A stretch of DNA of 64,000 bases from Whitmania pigra (lineage: Eukaryota > Annelida > Clitellata > Hirudinida > Haemopidae), in assembly GCA_021613335.1 (NCBI GenBank), contig JAJTWR010000044.1, positions 2,562,001-2,626,000 on the forward strand, in the 5' to 3' direction. The notes beneath the pieces are model-generated. The model did not search any database, was not told the origin of the DNA, and worked only from the letters and a program-made list of their open reading frames with translations. The position numbers were made by a program, and so were the translations under genes. Below, piece by piece: positions 46,165 to 61,800 of the stretch; position 1 is the first letter of the stretch; every line of letters starts with the position of its first letter.

Positions 46165-49100
46165 TTACAGTCTTCTAATTTCTGGAAAGTTGTCTGAAAA
46201 AACCTGGTTCGCATCTTCTTCATCGATTGATATGTCACCTTCCAGCACCACCCTATCTGTGGTGAGTTGTTGTTCCGTGGTAGTGACGATGCGTCGTTTT
46301 ACCACTGTACCATCTTCTTGAACATCTTCAAATTCTTCAACATCTGTCTTTGAACCTTGTTGGGCATCATCGCCAAAAATTGGAGAATTCAGCATTTCAG
46401 GTTCTTCATCATACTCGACCTTGCCAATTAAATTTTGTGAAATAAAAATCAATGAAAACGAAGAATGAACTGGGTAAAAGTGAATACTTGTTTAAGCATC
46501 TCTTGTGCTTGTTCCTCATTTGTTGGTAATTCATCTTCAGGTCCTTCCATTACAACTCTTTTCATAATGGTCTGCTTTTGTTTCGTCTTAATGATACGGC
46601 GCTTGACAATTGTCCCATCTTCTAAAGTTTCCTCGAATTCTTTTACAGATGTCTCGATCTCAGGCTCTTTCTCCACAATGTCAGTATACACAAAAAATGC
46701 TACAGAATCTTCAAGACCTTCATTTCCATAATCTGACATTTGCAAAGTTCATTAAATGACCTAAATTTGATAAATGGCATTAAAGTAATATTTAAATCCA
46801 ACAATTTAAAAACAAAAGTGTAGAGTCCAAATCTCTAGAAAGGGCCAGTTGCTCAATGTATGAAACTGATAATACTTGTTAACATTTCTTTCTAACTATA
46901 GTTTGCATTGGAAGCATTAACAAGCACATTGCGAAAAAGTTTGCTTAACAACAACAGAAATACAGAATGAAAATTGACATTAAACCAACATTATTCTAGA
47001 ACCAACTAGTCAATTAATTGAATGAAATGGGATATTAAATTCAAGTAAAAAGATGGCTACCTAAATTCAAGTTCTCTGTTCGAATTTGTTCAATAGCAGC
47101 ATTAAGAGCATGATTCACTATTTGTTCGGCTTCCGTTGCAAGGTCATTTGGAACAGAAATCGAGTCAGAAAGCATTTTTTGACTTGAAATTGTATATTTT
47201 GGACTCTCGGCACAGAAAGATTTTGGCAGTCGAATGGGACTTGGGTTGTTCATAAATTTTTGTTTTTGTCCAAGGTATGATATGACGGTTTTGGTTATTT
47301 TACGTTCAAATGGAATCTTCTCTCCATGGGAACAGTCTGAAAAATAGCCCGCTTCTTTGCTGACATGGGTTTTAGAAGAAACCAGTCCAGGGTCAAGATC
47401 TCCAGGGTCAGATATCCCTGCTGATAACTCCATTACATCTTCTTCAATTTCTACTTTTACAAGTCTCTCTGACAAACCGTTTTCATTTTGATGAGGAGAA
47501 ATGTGAGGGATGGCAAAATGCGACTTGGTTATGACTTGTCGCTTCACAACAGTGCCATCGTCGAGCACTTGATCATCATCTTCCATTTCTACCTTAACTT
47601 CAATTTCTTTCTCTCCAGGCCTGAGGAGGTGGTTGAGGGATGAAAAATTGCAATAGTAGTTTGTTGGCTCATTTTCAGTAATTCCATTTTGGGCAACCGT
47701 TTCGTCATGGTACAGCTCGCTACGTCCATTACCATCATAAGTCATCTCCTGCGATTCAACCCAGTCTTCAAATGCTCTAGGAGCTTTCAGCTTAATTTCC
47801 AAAATGTCGCCATGAGGCAAAAATTGATCTGTTTCCGAAATAGTTAGTGCCGGAAGAGATTCAACTCCCGTGTTTGTTGAAATTATAGCTTCAAAGAGAA
47901 AATGAAAAACTGTGAGTGTTCAGCATAAATGTTAATTCACTCAGAACTATCTCTGTTAGCAACTAAAAGTGGAATCAAGCGACAAAGAAATGTAAATGGA
48001 AAGAAGCAAAGCCAGTCATGACCGCAATGTTGTCGCATCAACGAAACACATCTTCAAAAACTCAGAACAAACAAATATAATGATTTCATAGATTTCATTC
48101 TTAAAACCAAATTTGCAAAAGCAAATCAAACTTTTGAAAATTGTTAAAACCTTCATATTTGTATATGAACACATTGGGCTGACTTGTGATGTTAAGAGGC
48201 AACGAAATCCTTATACAAAAGTTGATCATTTTATGGCTTTTTAGGCTGCAAATCATTTAGTAACCGTTGCTTAAAATGTTTTTGAAAATGTTAACATTGG
48301 GATTTACTTAAATCCTCAAATCCTGCTTGAATTTTGGTAGTGAAGCATGCAATGAAAGCTCAGAGGAAGCAGGATTAATATCATTTTTAAAAAGGTGCTG
48401 AAAATATTTTCTCACAAGAAACAATGTCATGGAAGCCACATTTTCACACAAAATAAAAGTGAAAAATGTTAATTTGACTCGGAAAAACATTCAGATTAAA
48501 AAATTGTGACGGTTGGTAAACGATATTTAACAAGACTTCAGCCATAATAGGACCTAACTTATCATCATCATTGCCTCTTTGTAAAAAATATTATTTACCT
48601 TGCCTATAATATTATTACAAATCAATGCAATATTATTGATACCTTCATCAGATTCCATCTGAGCACTTATTTCACCATTTTCATCCATCAAGCCATCACA
48701 TCCAATGTCTAAAAACAATTCAATGACAGTAAATAGAATTCAAGGAGTTTATCATTTTTATTAAACATATAGTTCTGCATCCTACCAGTTTCATTTGACA
48801 TTTGGAATACTTCTTCCTGACCTGTTTTAGTAAAACTTAATTGTCTCAAGAGTGGATGTTTAAATAGTATTCAACTGACAAGGAATTTCCCAATCAAAAC
48901 AAATCAACGAACCTGTTGCACTGGAAAAAAGTTCCTCATGAGGCGAAATATTTGAATTTTCCAATCTTTGGTGGTCTTTTAAAGAAGAACATTATGTAGT
49001 AGTAATTTAATATTTACATATATAAAGTAAACAAATTATATAATAAATAGCTCACCTCCCGAATAATAAATGACATTTTTAGCTTCTTGGATTTCATTCT

Positions 49101-52100
49101 CATCAGTGACATCCTGGAGAAAGAAGATACACTTTTGTATGATGTCCTCTCTGCCAATTTCTCTCAAAGCTCTTTCCAGTAAATTGCCTGAGGCCACATC
49201 CTTATTTTTCTCCATCCACAAATGCAACATGACCAAAGCCTAACAAGTAAAATGTTCTCTCAAGATGCAAATCATCCAAACATTCCACAAATCATCCACA
49301 CTTGTTCTGGAACATATCCATATTCTGACTGTATCCTCTCAATATCTTCCTCATCGATGCCAAGATGTGCTGCAAGAGGAATCCAATCTTGTTCCAAATA
49401 CTCGGCAATATCAGTTAATCTTAACTCTGTTTTCGAAATTTGATCTTCGTCAGACACTAAAAAAAAGCAATTAATAGTTACTAATTAACATTTGTTAACT
49501 TTGTGACCATAATTACTCTGTGGACATCACAAAGATTCAGTATCTTTTTAAAGTTTTTTTTTTAACTTGGCTGATGAAGCAGAACAAGTCAATTAATCTA
49601 TTCAACTTGTTTATCTAATTATCCTCATAAAAACAGAACAAAAAACAACTCCTTCAAATTGAGAACTAACAATCCATCTTCCTCAGTTCATCCAGCTTCC
49701 TCTGAAGTTCTGCAACATCTTTTGCCACATCAACTTTTTGTTGTTCCTCCATGCTAGGAAGAGTGACACTGAGGTTACAGAGAGGCGTTTGGTCCTTCAC
49801 ATCTCTCGGCTCAGACATGAAGAGGAGATTTGCAGTGGCATCCTGGCTGAGATCTCTCACTCTGACATTCAATGACAATCTGTTTTCCCTGAAGGCTCTG
49901 AAATTGATGTACGGCTGTTTGTCAGTGTGGTCTGATTTCAGGACAGGAATCAAGTTTCCATGACATTCGATCCACTGAGGACGGTCATCCAGCACCTGAA
50001 ACAAGTTAATCCAAGTCAATCAACGTCGAAATAAATCATCGCGTCTGTCCGATTGCACCTCGATGTCTCTGCTCCTCGCAACCTCCATGAACTTTTCTTG
50101 AGACTCGAGAGTTTTGTCCATTTTGTCATCTGTCATGCAGAAAATTCGAAGTTGCCCGTCGAGAGGATCTCGTCTTTTGGCGAAGACGACAAAATTGGCA
50201 ACGAAAGGGACTGCAGAAGCTTCCGTGAACATAGGAGTTGCAATCATGACGGCCTCTTTATATCGTGGAGTGTTTATCAACCAATATCTGGAATATATTT
50301 TAACCACCTAAGTAATTATCCTCACTTCAATAAACAATGTTAAGATTAAATCAGAACCGAAATTGAAATATTCAAAATTAAGTTCAAGACCTTGCAGACA
50401 CTGCAATTGGGAAGGAGACGCAGTTGTTGTTGAGCACCATCGGCGTCGTCCCCGTTATGTCTTCCCACTCGGTCGGGTCAAAGCCATCTGAAAATGAGCA
50501 TTTAAAATTAATGATCAACGAGTGACATTTAATTTTCATGAAAATAGAAAGGTTAAGTTAAACAAACCATTCATGCTACAGAGCAGTCTAAGCGAAGGCG
50601 ACTTGTCGATGTTTTTGTTGTTAGCCACGAGGTTAGGATCGAGAGGAAGAGTGATCGTGATTGGTCGGTGGAACTTTCGTCTTCTTGGTTCAACCGTCGC
50701 TATTGGACTGACAGACACGCGAGATCCGACCATTTGTTTAACAAATTCATCGTTCAGGCATTGAGTCTGCAGATAAAACAAAGTGAAATAGATTTAGTAA
50801 TAAAAAATTAAATAAAATGGCTTTAACAGCAACAGTACTTGAAGGCAAAGTTTAATGGGCTTTGTTAATGCTCCAGCAGGAAAGGCAGCCTGAACTTGAG
50901 GGAAAATACTTGAAGTGATGACGCCACCTTGAGGACCCAGAGTGGCCATCTCCTGTCGAATCCGAGTTACTAAGGCAAAATACTTGGGGAAGTCGTTTGA
51001 AATTATTCTTGTTATTCTCCTGTGGTATAAGTCTTCAGCATTCTCGAGGTCTGAAGTCAAAGAAGTATATGGAATGATGCAGCATCACAATAAACGAATG
51101 AGTAGAAAATAAATATGGAATCAACCGTCAGATCAACGAACCATCAAAGCTTCCGCTGATGGCTTTCATGACAGCATCGTAAGATCCCAATTCAGTGTGT
51201 TCTCTCCAGGTCTGTCCGTTGTCACTCCTCCACACTACAATCTCTCGCTCATTGTTTCTCAAGGATGCAAAATGTGGAACTTCGAGAATGACAGGACTGC
51301 ATTAAGAAAATGTCTTAATTGTAAAAGTTTGCATGACAGGCACTTTATAATTACATTATTGTGAGTCATAATTTATGACTATTGATAAACTTTGCATGGA
51401 TGACCAGTAATTATAAATGCAATTTACAATCATCTCAAAAATTAATCCTCCTATAATAACCATAATCCAGATTCAATATTTCCTAATCATTGTTGCATTA
51501 ACAAACCAAACCAACATAAAAGCATTTACATTAATTCTTCTAGTTAATGAGACAAATTATCTGAAGCCAACTGGTGAATAAATAATTTGACAAATACCAT
51601 TTTTAATCTTATAAAGTATAATATTTGTAAATAGAAAATTAACTTGCATAACATAATTTTAATTTTTGCTAACCCAAGAAACTTGGCTCCTGAAGGACCC
51701 ATGACCAATACCCTGCTTGCCAATGCTTCCCCCTCCATCATCGGAGGAAGTTGGGGCACCTTCTCCTTCTTGACCAATTTACAAGTAACTCTCGTGGGTT
51801 GGCTCGCCCTTCCGGGAGGAACGATGATTCGAATGCCCGAATGTCTGCAGCCCCTCATGGCACCTCCTCGAGCGTCAACCATGAAGCTGACCAGGAACCT
51901 TTGCATTAACGAACAATTACTTTGAACAAATGTCTTCAATGTTGTCGAATTCCTAAAACCATAAAGCATACCCTTGGAAAATTGGCTGCCTGGACAATAC
52001 TACGTTGTCAGGGTCGAAACTGCTGGCATAGGACATGCCGCTATATGTGGAACCAAAAACATGGGAATCGGTCTCAGAAATATTGGACTTGAAGTACGGA

Positions 52101-55100
52101 ATCCCGTGAGTTACTGCCGGACTTGAAGAGGGTACGAGACCCTTGTTGTACTTGAGCTTCTGCCTGTAATCATCATTATCAACCTTCATGCCGGGCAAAG
52201 TTCCTGACTGGAAAACATTATCGGACTCCGATTCCCCTTTCCTCGGAACGATGACCAAATTCTGATTGACGTTGTCTAATGGTCTGTTGATGGGAAGAGA
52301 GATCTGTCAAAAGAAAAATAAATGAAAAAGTAAATAAAAACTTTCATCTGAAGTGCAACAAAATATGTCCCGCAAAATCATGGAAGCTACTATAGAATAT
52401 ATATAATTCAATACATAGATAGAATACTTACATACATATATAGATGCATACATAGATAGAATACATACCTCTTCTTTCTTTTCAAGGCCAATTGAATTTG
52501 AATCTCTCTTATTGCTCTCATAACCATTAAACTTCAAACGACCGCCATCTGGTCTTGTATTCTCCAAGTTCATCTGGTCTTTAGAAACCCTATGAATCTC
52601 AGATTTCTTTGGATCCGTCGATGATTCTGCATCCCTGGCAGAATCGGACACGATACTTCCAGCCGTTTTAACTGGATCACTATCAAAATGGGTTTCCTGG
52701 ATGAAAGAGTCGCCTTTTCTGGTCGGTTCCATAATTTGTGAAGTCGGTTTTTTCAAGCTGTCTCCGTGGTAGCTCTCTAATGGAATACCCTTCGCCTGAT
52801 CCTTGCCTGTAAGTAATTGAATGATCGTAGGTTAATCAAAATATGGCACACACCACACCGTACAACGACAAAAAAATAAAAATTCAATTTGAAGTTCAGT
52901 GAAATAACCATGGATCCAGTTGGCACTCTCTTGAACAGAAGTTCTCTCAGAAGGTGAAAAGCTTGTCCTGCCCATAGTTGCAGAGCTGAATTCATCCTTC
53001 AATAAATTCATAAATTATAGTTTGCAATGAACAGATACAGTCTCAACACTCGCTACCTTCACAGGACCAGAATCATCACCGAGTCCCCTCATGTCGCCAC
53101 CCATCATGTACAAGTAGGACTGCTCGTTCAAGCCATCATCTGCTCATGAGATCATTAAGTATAGTATTTTGAATACATTATTTGTGAATGATAACCAATG
53201 GTCAAATTAATTTGAATGTATTTAACTAAAAATGAAATCTAGGTTACCTGCAATACCTTTGTTACTTATTACTGAAATTACTTTTGCTATCAATATTAAT
53301 TTATACAATATTTTAATTCAACATTCTATAAAATACCTCTAAATAAATATCAAACATTATTACAATAATATAATATATAATTTAATTAGAATACCATGTA
53401 TAACATGATATAATTTAAATTAAATTAATTTAATATATTTTAATATCAACCTTTGTCCTCCTCTTCTTCATCTGACATAGGAACATCGTGCATGGTTTCA
53501 GGTTCGACAAGTTTGTACCTGTTGCTGACCTGATTCTGAGGTTGTGCAGATGTGACTCCTTTGAGCATCTCAACCACTGACAAATATCCAAGTCTTTCTG
53601 CAATCCAGAGCGGAGTTTGGCCATCCTGATAAAATGACGGAAACATCGACATCGCTCGTCGAGAAAGGAAATAAATTTCCAAACTACACTTACGGATGTG
53701 ATGCTGTTTGGATTTGCTTTGTGCCTGAGGAGCAACTGAGTGACAAGAACGTGACCCTGCTGAGCTGCTTGATGCAAAGGAGTGTGACCTGCCTGTGTCC
53801 AATTAACACCTTTATTAGCCTCGTTATAGTAGACCATGTTTCCTCACAAAATATAACAGTCTAGCCATAAAAAATTAAGCAAATGAAGACCTTGGTAATG
53901 GCTTCGACGTCGGCACCTTTCTTCAAAAGAAACTCGATCATGTTCAGTTTACCAAAGTGACAAGCAGTATGTAGCGGTGTGTACCCCGCCTGTAATTATA
54001 AATATTTGGCACATACATTACACTGTATTAGAATATGTTATAAATACATTACAAGTCGCAAGTCGACAAGGATAAGCTTTGGTGAGAATGAACGAGCGAA
54101 TGACACAATTAGCCATTGTTATTGTTATCACCATTAGGTAATTACAACACATTTGCAGACCTACAATGGATATCAGTGAAAAAATGCTCAAGAAATCATT
54201 CATCAAATTTATTGGTGATTATGAGGTTTGCCCCGAGATGTCAACAATAAAAATGTAAGTAAGAACACAAATTCCAATACTAGTTCTCAAAACACTTTTT
54301 TTGCAACCGTGTCGTCAAACTGTGGAGCTCCTTACCGGCTGATGTTGTAAACTCTACAACTCTGACTTGCTTCAACTCAGCCTTCAATTCGACAACTAAA
54401 CTTTAACCAATTCCTTAGATTTAAAGAGCTTTAGGATGACAACACTCGAGAAAACAAATTAATTTTTAAGCCTTTTTGTGTCCCTTTTTGTGGTCTAGCT
54501 CTGTTGCTCGGATATTTGTTTGTTTACATTTTGTTGCCTGGTCATGTAAGCGGTTAAAAGCCCTTTGACCTCGTGTGAATAAATAAATAAATCAATAAAA
54601 TTATTTTAATAATTTTTTAAAGTGGTTTCAGTCCAGAATATTTGTGAATAATGATGATGATGATGATGATGATAATAATAATAATAATAATAATGGTAAT
54701 GATGATAATAATGTTAATGAAACTGATAATGATGCTGATGACGATGATGACAATAATAATGATGGATTTGAATTTTTAGTAATATTTATAACTTTTTTGA
54801 AGATTTGGGACAAAAAAGAGCACCTTAAAGTACGAATAGAATACCTTAAAATACCATTATAGCACATTAAAATACAGATAGAATTCATTATAATACATGT
54901 ATAGCACATTAAAATACAGATAGAATTTATTAAAATACATGAATAACACATGAAAATCCCACCTTGGTCTGAGGATCGATTTCAGCCTGATGTTTCACGA
55001 GAACTTCTGCCACCGGGACGTGGTCTTCCTGAGCCGCAAGGTGCATCGCCGTCAAACCGTTCTTTGACTGGTGGTTGACCTTGGCCTTGCTTTCCAGCAA

Positions 55101-58100
55101 TATGGAAACCAATTCCACGTGACCCTCCTGAGCAGCGAGGTGCAGCGGGGAAAAACCGTTCTGGAAATAATTAATTGCAAGATGTTTAAGCAATGGCTGT
55201 TGTGGTTATGAACATACTGAAGAATAAGAACATCTTTTATTCTTTTATTAGTTAGAGCAATAGGATTCATAAGAAAATTACAATTTGAAGCGTTACTACA
55301 ATCACTACAATTATCACCATTAACATTTTACCATTTGCACACTTTTTAAAAGGCAAACTAAAAAATAAAATAATTGATTATAATTACAAATATTCACATA
55401 TTTCACAACTAAATAAATAAGTTTTCAGGCATTACTTTGGACTCAGCATTTGGCTTGGCTTTGTGTTTCAGCAAGGAATGTGCAATATCCACTTCATTGT
55501 ACTTGCCTGCTATGTGCAGGGGAGTGTAGCCATTCTAAATGAGAAAGATAACAATGTTCTACTACTAACAGATTACTCTTCGCTTGTGTGATTGAGAAAT
55601 AATTAAATAAGGTAAGCATTAAAAGAACTTCGTGTGTTGCTTGCATGAATAACAAATGCCAAGGAAGGTTTTAAAACACTGAGTCAGCAAACCTTGGCAG
55701 TTGCCTGTGGATTTGATTTCTTCTGAAGGAGCAGGTTGACCATTTCAGGTTGGTTGTAATGAACGGCCAGGTGCAGGGGGGTCAGTCCGTTCTTGCTCTC
55801 CACGTTGACATCCCCCCCTCCTGATATGAGAACCTCCCCAACCTTGACATTGCCATATTTGGAGGCCATATGCAGTGGTGTGAAACTTTTCTGTTTAATG
55901 AATAAATATATTTGCACCTTAGGCTTAGATTTCCTTAGGCTAAATTATTTGCTGTTTATAATTGTACTTAATAACATATCTTCAAAAACATTAAAAATTA
56001 TCGGGAATAATCATCTCGACAACAGTTCACGTATGCCGAACAAAAATGAATTAAATTTAAAGAAATAATTTTTAGACACAAAATCCAACCAAAGTCTTAA
56101 TGGATTGATCGGCTCCCTTTTCCAGTAGGATGTCAACAATTTCATGGTGGCCTTCCTTGGAAGCAGCGTGGAGTGGCGTGTAATTCTCCTTTGTTGCTGC
56201 ATTCACCGAGGCTTTGTACTGGAGCAGCAGGACGACTGCATCCACGCTTCCCGTTTTGGTGGCAGAATGGAGAGGTGTTTGGTTCTCCTGGGAAGTGCAC
56301 GGAGTCGACGCATTTAACGATTTTGTAAAATGGATGGACCAATCAAACGGATCAAGAGCAACAACTAAATATCATCTCCTCATTCTACAAATATTAACTA
56401 CTTAAGTATTAACATTTTATTAAACAATGTCAAGTAAATTTATGGTAGAATACTATTAAGTGCTATAAAAAGTTTGAAGTGCTCCCAACATCTATTCATC
56501 CAATCAACCATTTCAACATTCAATTCATCATTCTTAAGGTAATGTAGAGACTCTCATACCAGTTGTTTATAATCCCTCAACAAACCAATCAAAGGCATGG
56601 TAACATCAATTTCACCTTTGCCTGAGCATCAACATTTGCTCCTTTATCCAGCAGGAGTCTCATTACTTCCAGTTGGTTTCCTCGCGTGGCCAAGTGAAGA
56701 CACGTCTCTCCTTTGTCGGTCCTCGCTTCCGAATCGGAACCCTCGCTCAGCAGATACCTCGCCACGTCCAAGTACCCCATGAACGAAGCCACGTGAAGCG
56801 GCGTGAGGCCTGTTTCGGTGGTGGCATCGATGGACGCCCCGTACTTCACCAGCAGCTCGATGACTCTAATCCGGTTTTTCTTGCAAGCAATGTGCAGTGG
56901 AGTAAAGCCATTCTAAGAATTAATTGTAAATTATTACTTTCAATAAAATTTAAGTCAATATGGAACATAGTAATAATGTGATGAAAAAATGAACAAATTA
57001 TAAATTGTAAATAAAGTAATAAATCAAAATAATAATGTATCATAATAAGACAACCAATCAATCAAACAATCAAATTCCTCCATGGAGACCAACCAGAGCC
57101 CTGGCATTTGGTTGGCATTGATTTTCCAGCAACAATTTGGCACAACCATAACTTCCACAATGCGCAGCTACGTGGAGCGGGGTCAGGTAGTCCTAAGGTG
57201 GTGATGATGATGATGATATTAACACCGGTTATGTTGATATACCGACATTGATATATATCAACACAATTATGCAATCACAATGAATATTCGTGATCAAAAG
57301 TGCTTAAGAACTTGAAAACAACAAACAAAAGTCCAGGTGCATTCACATAACAGATGGTGCTTTGGCATACATTGTCAACACTAACATAATATTAATAACG
57401 TAATAATCATCATGTATATACTTCACAGATGCAAACCATTGTTTAATACCTTATTATAATAAGTTGTATAATATAAACATGTTAATATGTTATGTAATAA
57501 CTTATTGCAAGATGTTGTGTAATATGTTGTTCCAATCACCAACCACTGTGACATCGTCAAGAGGAGCACTTCTGGCGATGAGAAGTCTTGCGGTATTGAC
57601 ATGGTCTCCCTGGGAAGCCATGTGGAGGGGCGTGAGGCCGTGCTTGGTTCGAGCAGAAATGTCCGCCTTGGCATCCAACAGGAGTTCGGCCACCTCGTCA
57701 TACCCGCTTCTCGAACAACAGTGCAACGGAGTCAAACCATCCTGATATGAAGTTTGTTTGTAAAAACAAATCCACTTTCAACATTTAAAATAAACAGACA
57801 CTTGGCCAACAGATTTAAAACAACATAACTTGTCCAGAAGCGTGTTTCCGTGATTTATTTTCATAACATAAAATGCTTAGAAACTATGCAGTGGATATCT
57901 CCAACACAATGATCATCATTGTAAATGAAGTATTTGAACCTGCCTTTGTTCTGCAGTCTACGATGGCATCACTTTTAAGCAGAAGGTCAACAACAGCTGT
58001 ACGTCCCCATTTACTGGAAACGTGCAGTGGAAAAATTGAGCTCTGCAAAAAAATGCGTTCCTATTCACTTCAAAGCATTCGCAATAACAGTAAATGTTTA

Positions 58101-58854
58101 AGTAATAAATAATTAAATTCCACCAACCTTAGCCTTTGCATTGACGTTGCTGCCGTGTTGAATGAGAACTTTGGCGACGTTCAAGTTTCCGTAGTGCGAT
58201 GCGATGTGGAGGGGCGTGAATCCGCTCTGCAATTCGACATGGAATTGGAATGTCGGGAATCGTACGTTATTTTAAAATGAACAACAAATTACCTTAGTTG
58301 TGTCGTTGACCATGATGGCCCTCTGAAATGAAAAAAATTTTCAAACAAAGTTAAACTGAATGAAACAATCCAACAATAATTTCATTAGTGTTCTTCATTA
58401 GTTGCAATTCATACAAATGCATTACACATTCAATCATAATTATCAACAACTATTATTAACAGCTGAGTTTGGAGTTTTCAAGAACATGAGTTGTGTTTTA
58501 TTAAAAATGCTTATAATATCATAAAATATCACGTAATATCTCGTAATATCATATAATATCGTGCATGCATCTCGAATGTGAACTGAAGGAAAGAAACAGG
58601 TTGATAATCAATAAACAAAAATGCCTTTAAAACTGGTTTTACAAAATAGTATAATAAAAAATATGAGGCAAAATAAGAAATAAATAAAACTTCCAGGATG
58701 AACAATGCCTCTTGAGTTTAGAAAAGGTTTAGAGTATTTTCATTCAATGCAAATGAAATCACAAGATTGCGCACAAACCAGCAGCATCTGTTTTTAGATG
58801 TTAAAGAATTCCACCTCAACAACAACAAATTCCACTTTCCTCATAATAATGATG

Positions 58855-58895
<41 letters not shown>

Positions 58896-61800
58896 CAATA
58901 ACAATTAATAATAATAATAATAATAATATAATAGTATAATATCAGTTCCATGGTTACTAAAATTAAAGTGTTGTTGCCATCAGAAAGTGATGTCAGATTT
59001 ATTAATATTGCCATTATTAAATGACAATCTTATAACATAAGCTCTCAGGATGTGTCCTAGTCCTAATCATCGGGCAATGTAAATGATGTTAATAAACCAC
59101 ATCAACAACCGCCTCAGATGCCTAAAACTAATGAATGTCAGGTATGCATAATACACACAATGTTCATCAAAATCCCCTCAAACAAAATCTGAAAATCTCA
59201 CAAGTTTTGGATCCTGTTCGCTCTGCAGCAACATGATGGTGGCATGAACGTCGTTTTTCTTGGCTGCAAGATGCAACGGAGACAGTTTTGTTTTGCCTCT
59301 CTGTTCGTGCTCGGTCAGGATTTCAACGACTTCCTGGTTGTTTTGCTGCACAGCCACGGCCATTGGAGTGTAGTTATCCTAGTTTTAAAATACGTTTTCA
59401 TTTGCCAGCTCATCAATTGTAGTCTTGTTAAACGACGCACAATCGAAACTTAACGAACGTGCAATAGATCAAATAATGCATTACAAATCGTTGGTGATAA
59501 ATAAATTGTCGTCTCACTTTGGTGGCAATTACAGGATTAGCTCCCCTCTCGAGAAGATACCTTACCACGTCACCGTGGTTCTCCTGTGCAGCCATGTACA
59601 GGGGTGTGAAACCTGCCTAATGTGGTCGATCAAAGTTCAACCTCCCGTTTGCATTGAAGTCATCGAAAGACCTTAAGATGTTCACCTGAGATTGAACGTT
59701 AACGTCCGCTCCATTTTCAATCAGAATCTTTACAACCTCCAATTGGCCTGCCAAGGAGGCAACGTGAAGTGCTGTGTTGCCCTTCTGCAGATCATCGTCA
59801 TCGCAATGCCAATCATTATGCACATTAAAATTTATCATAAATAATACTTGCAATTCTTCTAACAAAATTACTGGAAAATATCAAATGATTAAAGAACTAA
59901 AAATACAAAATGTTGTAAAAAAAAACTCATGTACATAAATAAATAATCAAACCTTTGACTTTGAATCAACTTGACAATTTCTTCTAAGAACTTCAGAAAC
60001 TATGTCCACATATCCATCTTTAGCTGCAAGGTGGAGGGCATTAAGTCCATTCTGGAAACAAATATTTTAAATACAATCATTACTGACAACAATTTATCAC
60101 AATTCATCTGTGAAAAGCTATCAACATAACACAGTGCTTTGAATTAGGATTGGAGTTTGAGATTGAACAGATTGTCAGCTGTTGATGATCATCACAGAAA
60201 GAAAGACTAGTTGAAATTCAAATGACTTATGGAAATGTTTGCCAGCAGCAAATGCTAAACGAACATGCTGAATTAAATCTATGGATTTGTATCAATATAT
60301 TGAGTCAGTTGGTTTTAAGTATTTTGCTGTGTTAATTGATTTGAATCATGGGATTAAGAATACAATTCCAAGACGTTCAATATAAAATGAAAGATGCAAC
60401 AAATCCCAAATTTAAAGACGTGTTCGACGAGACGAGGCATGAAACGTGACTCACGTTGTTGCAGGCGTGAACGTCCACCTTTCCTGAGTCCAAGAATTCA
60501 ACGACAACTTCAAAATCTCCTCCTCTGACAGACTTCAGGAAGCTCGAGTTGTCGCTCTGATTTAGATGTATCAAGTCACCAAAATTGCATAAGTGTATTT
60601 TTTATTTATTTATTATTAATTTGTTATTATTTAGTTGCATTTAAGAATGTTTAATGGACGAATTTCAATTCCCGATCAGCGACCACTCGTGGTAATAAAC
60701 TAGAAAACAAATAATTTGATGACAGCAATTGAAAACAAATTGAGTTGACTGTGTGAGTTATTTCCAACCAATTAAGATAACAGACATCCACTGTATGAAT
60801 TATCAAGAGAAACAAGCATTTCAACAACTACATGCATAAAACTCTCAACACATAACATGGGGCAATTTCAAAGAAATAATCTGATAAAAGTAAATGATTT
60901 TCCTTCCATTTATTAAGAAATTCACTTTAAAAGACATTTGAGGAGATACACTTTCCAACTACATCTGAGGCTTAACAGAACAACATCTTAACATATCCTT
61001 CTCCTGCTTTGAATCCAACTATAATAAAGGTCTTAATAAAACATTAATTCACAAACAACAAAACGCTTTTAAAATACAATTTGTACAGTTTAAATCGCCT
61101 CTGATGCTATGCATACGGCACCTTAAAACTATTAACTATTATTATTATAATTATTAATAATCCCACCATTAGTAAAATAGTAATATTAATAATAATAATA
61201 AGACAATAATGTGTTACTGGTGAATTCTCTAAATTAGTGTAACCAATCAAATTCTAGATGATTATATCAGATGTTGGCAAAAAAGGCACATTATCGACAT
61301 TGGAAACAACAACTTAGAATCTCATTTAAGGAAGAAGCTCGTTGGTGAAAAAAAATAGCTGCGTGGATATTCAATTTCAAACGAGCCAAATGAACTTCAG
61401 TAAAGATTGCAAAAAAAAAATTCGCCTTCATGTTGCATAATAGAAATTTTTAATTCAACAATTCTAATTTTTATTTTTAAAATGTGGCCATAACTTGAAA
61501 CATTATTAAGAATGAAATAGTTTAATGAGCAAAAACATTTTTTTCTCATTTATACTTACTTTTACAATTCACTAATAAAGTTCTTGTATTAAAAAATTAC
61601 TCAATAACTTAGAAATCCCAAATTCACAAAAAATGTAACGATCTGACTAAATTATTAATCGAGCTGTATATGCTAACAGCATCATTTCTACTTAAAAATA
61701 ATATTAAAAAAACATCAGATGCATCAAAATCTGTCTCTAATCTCAATCAACAGAGTTCATAATGTTAATTATCATTTAGATATAATTAATTTTCAAATAT

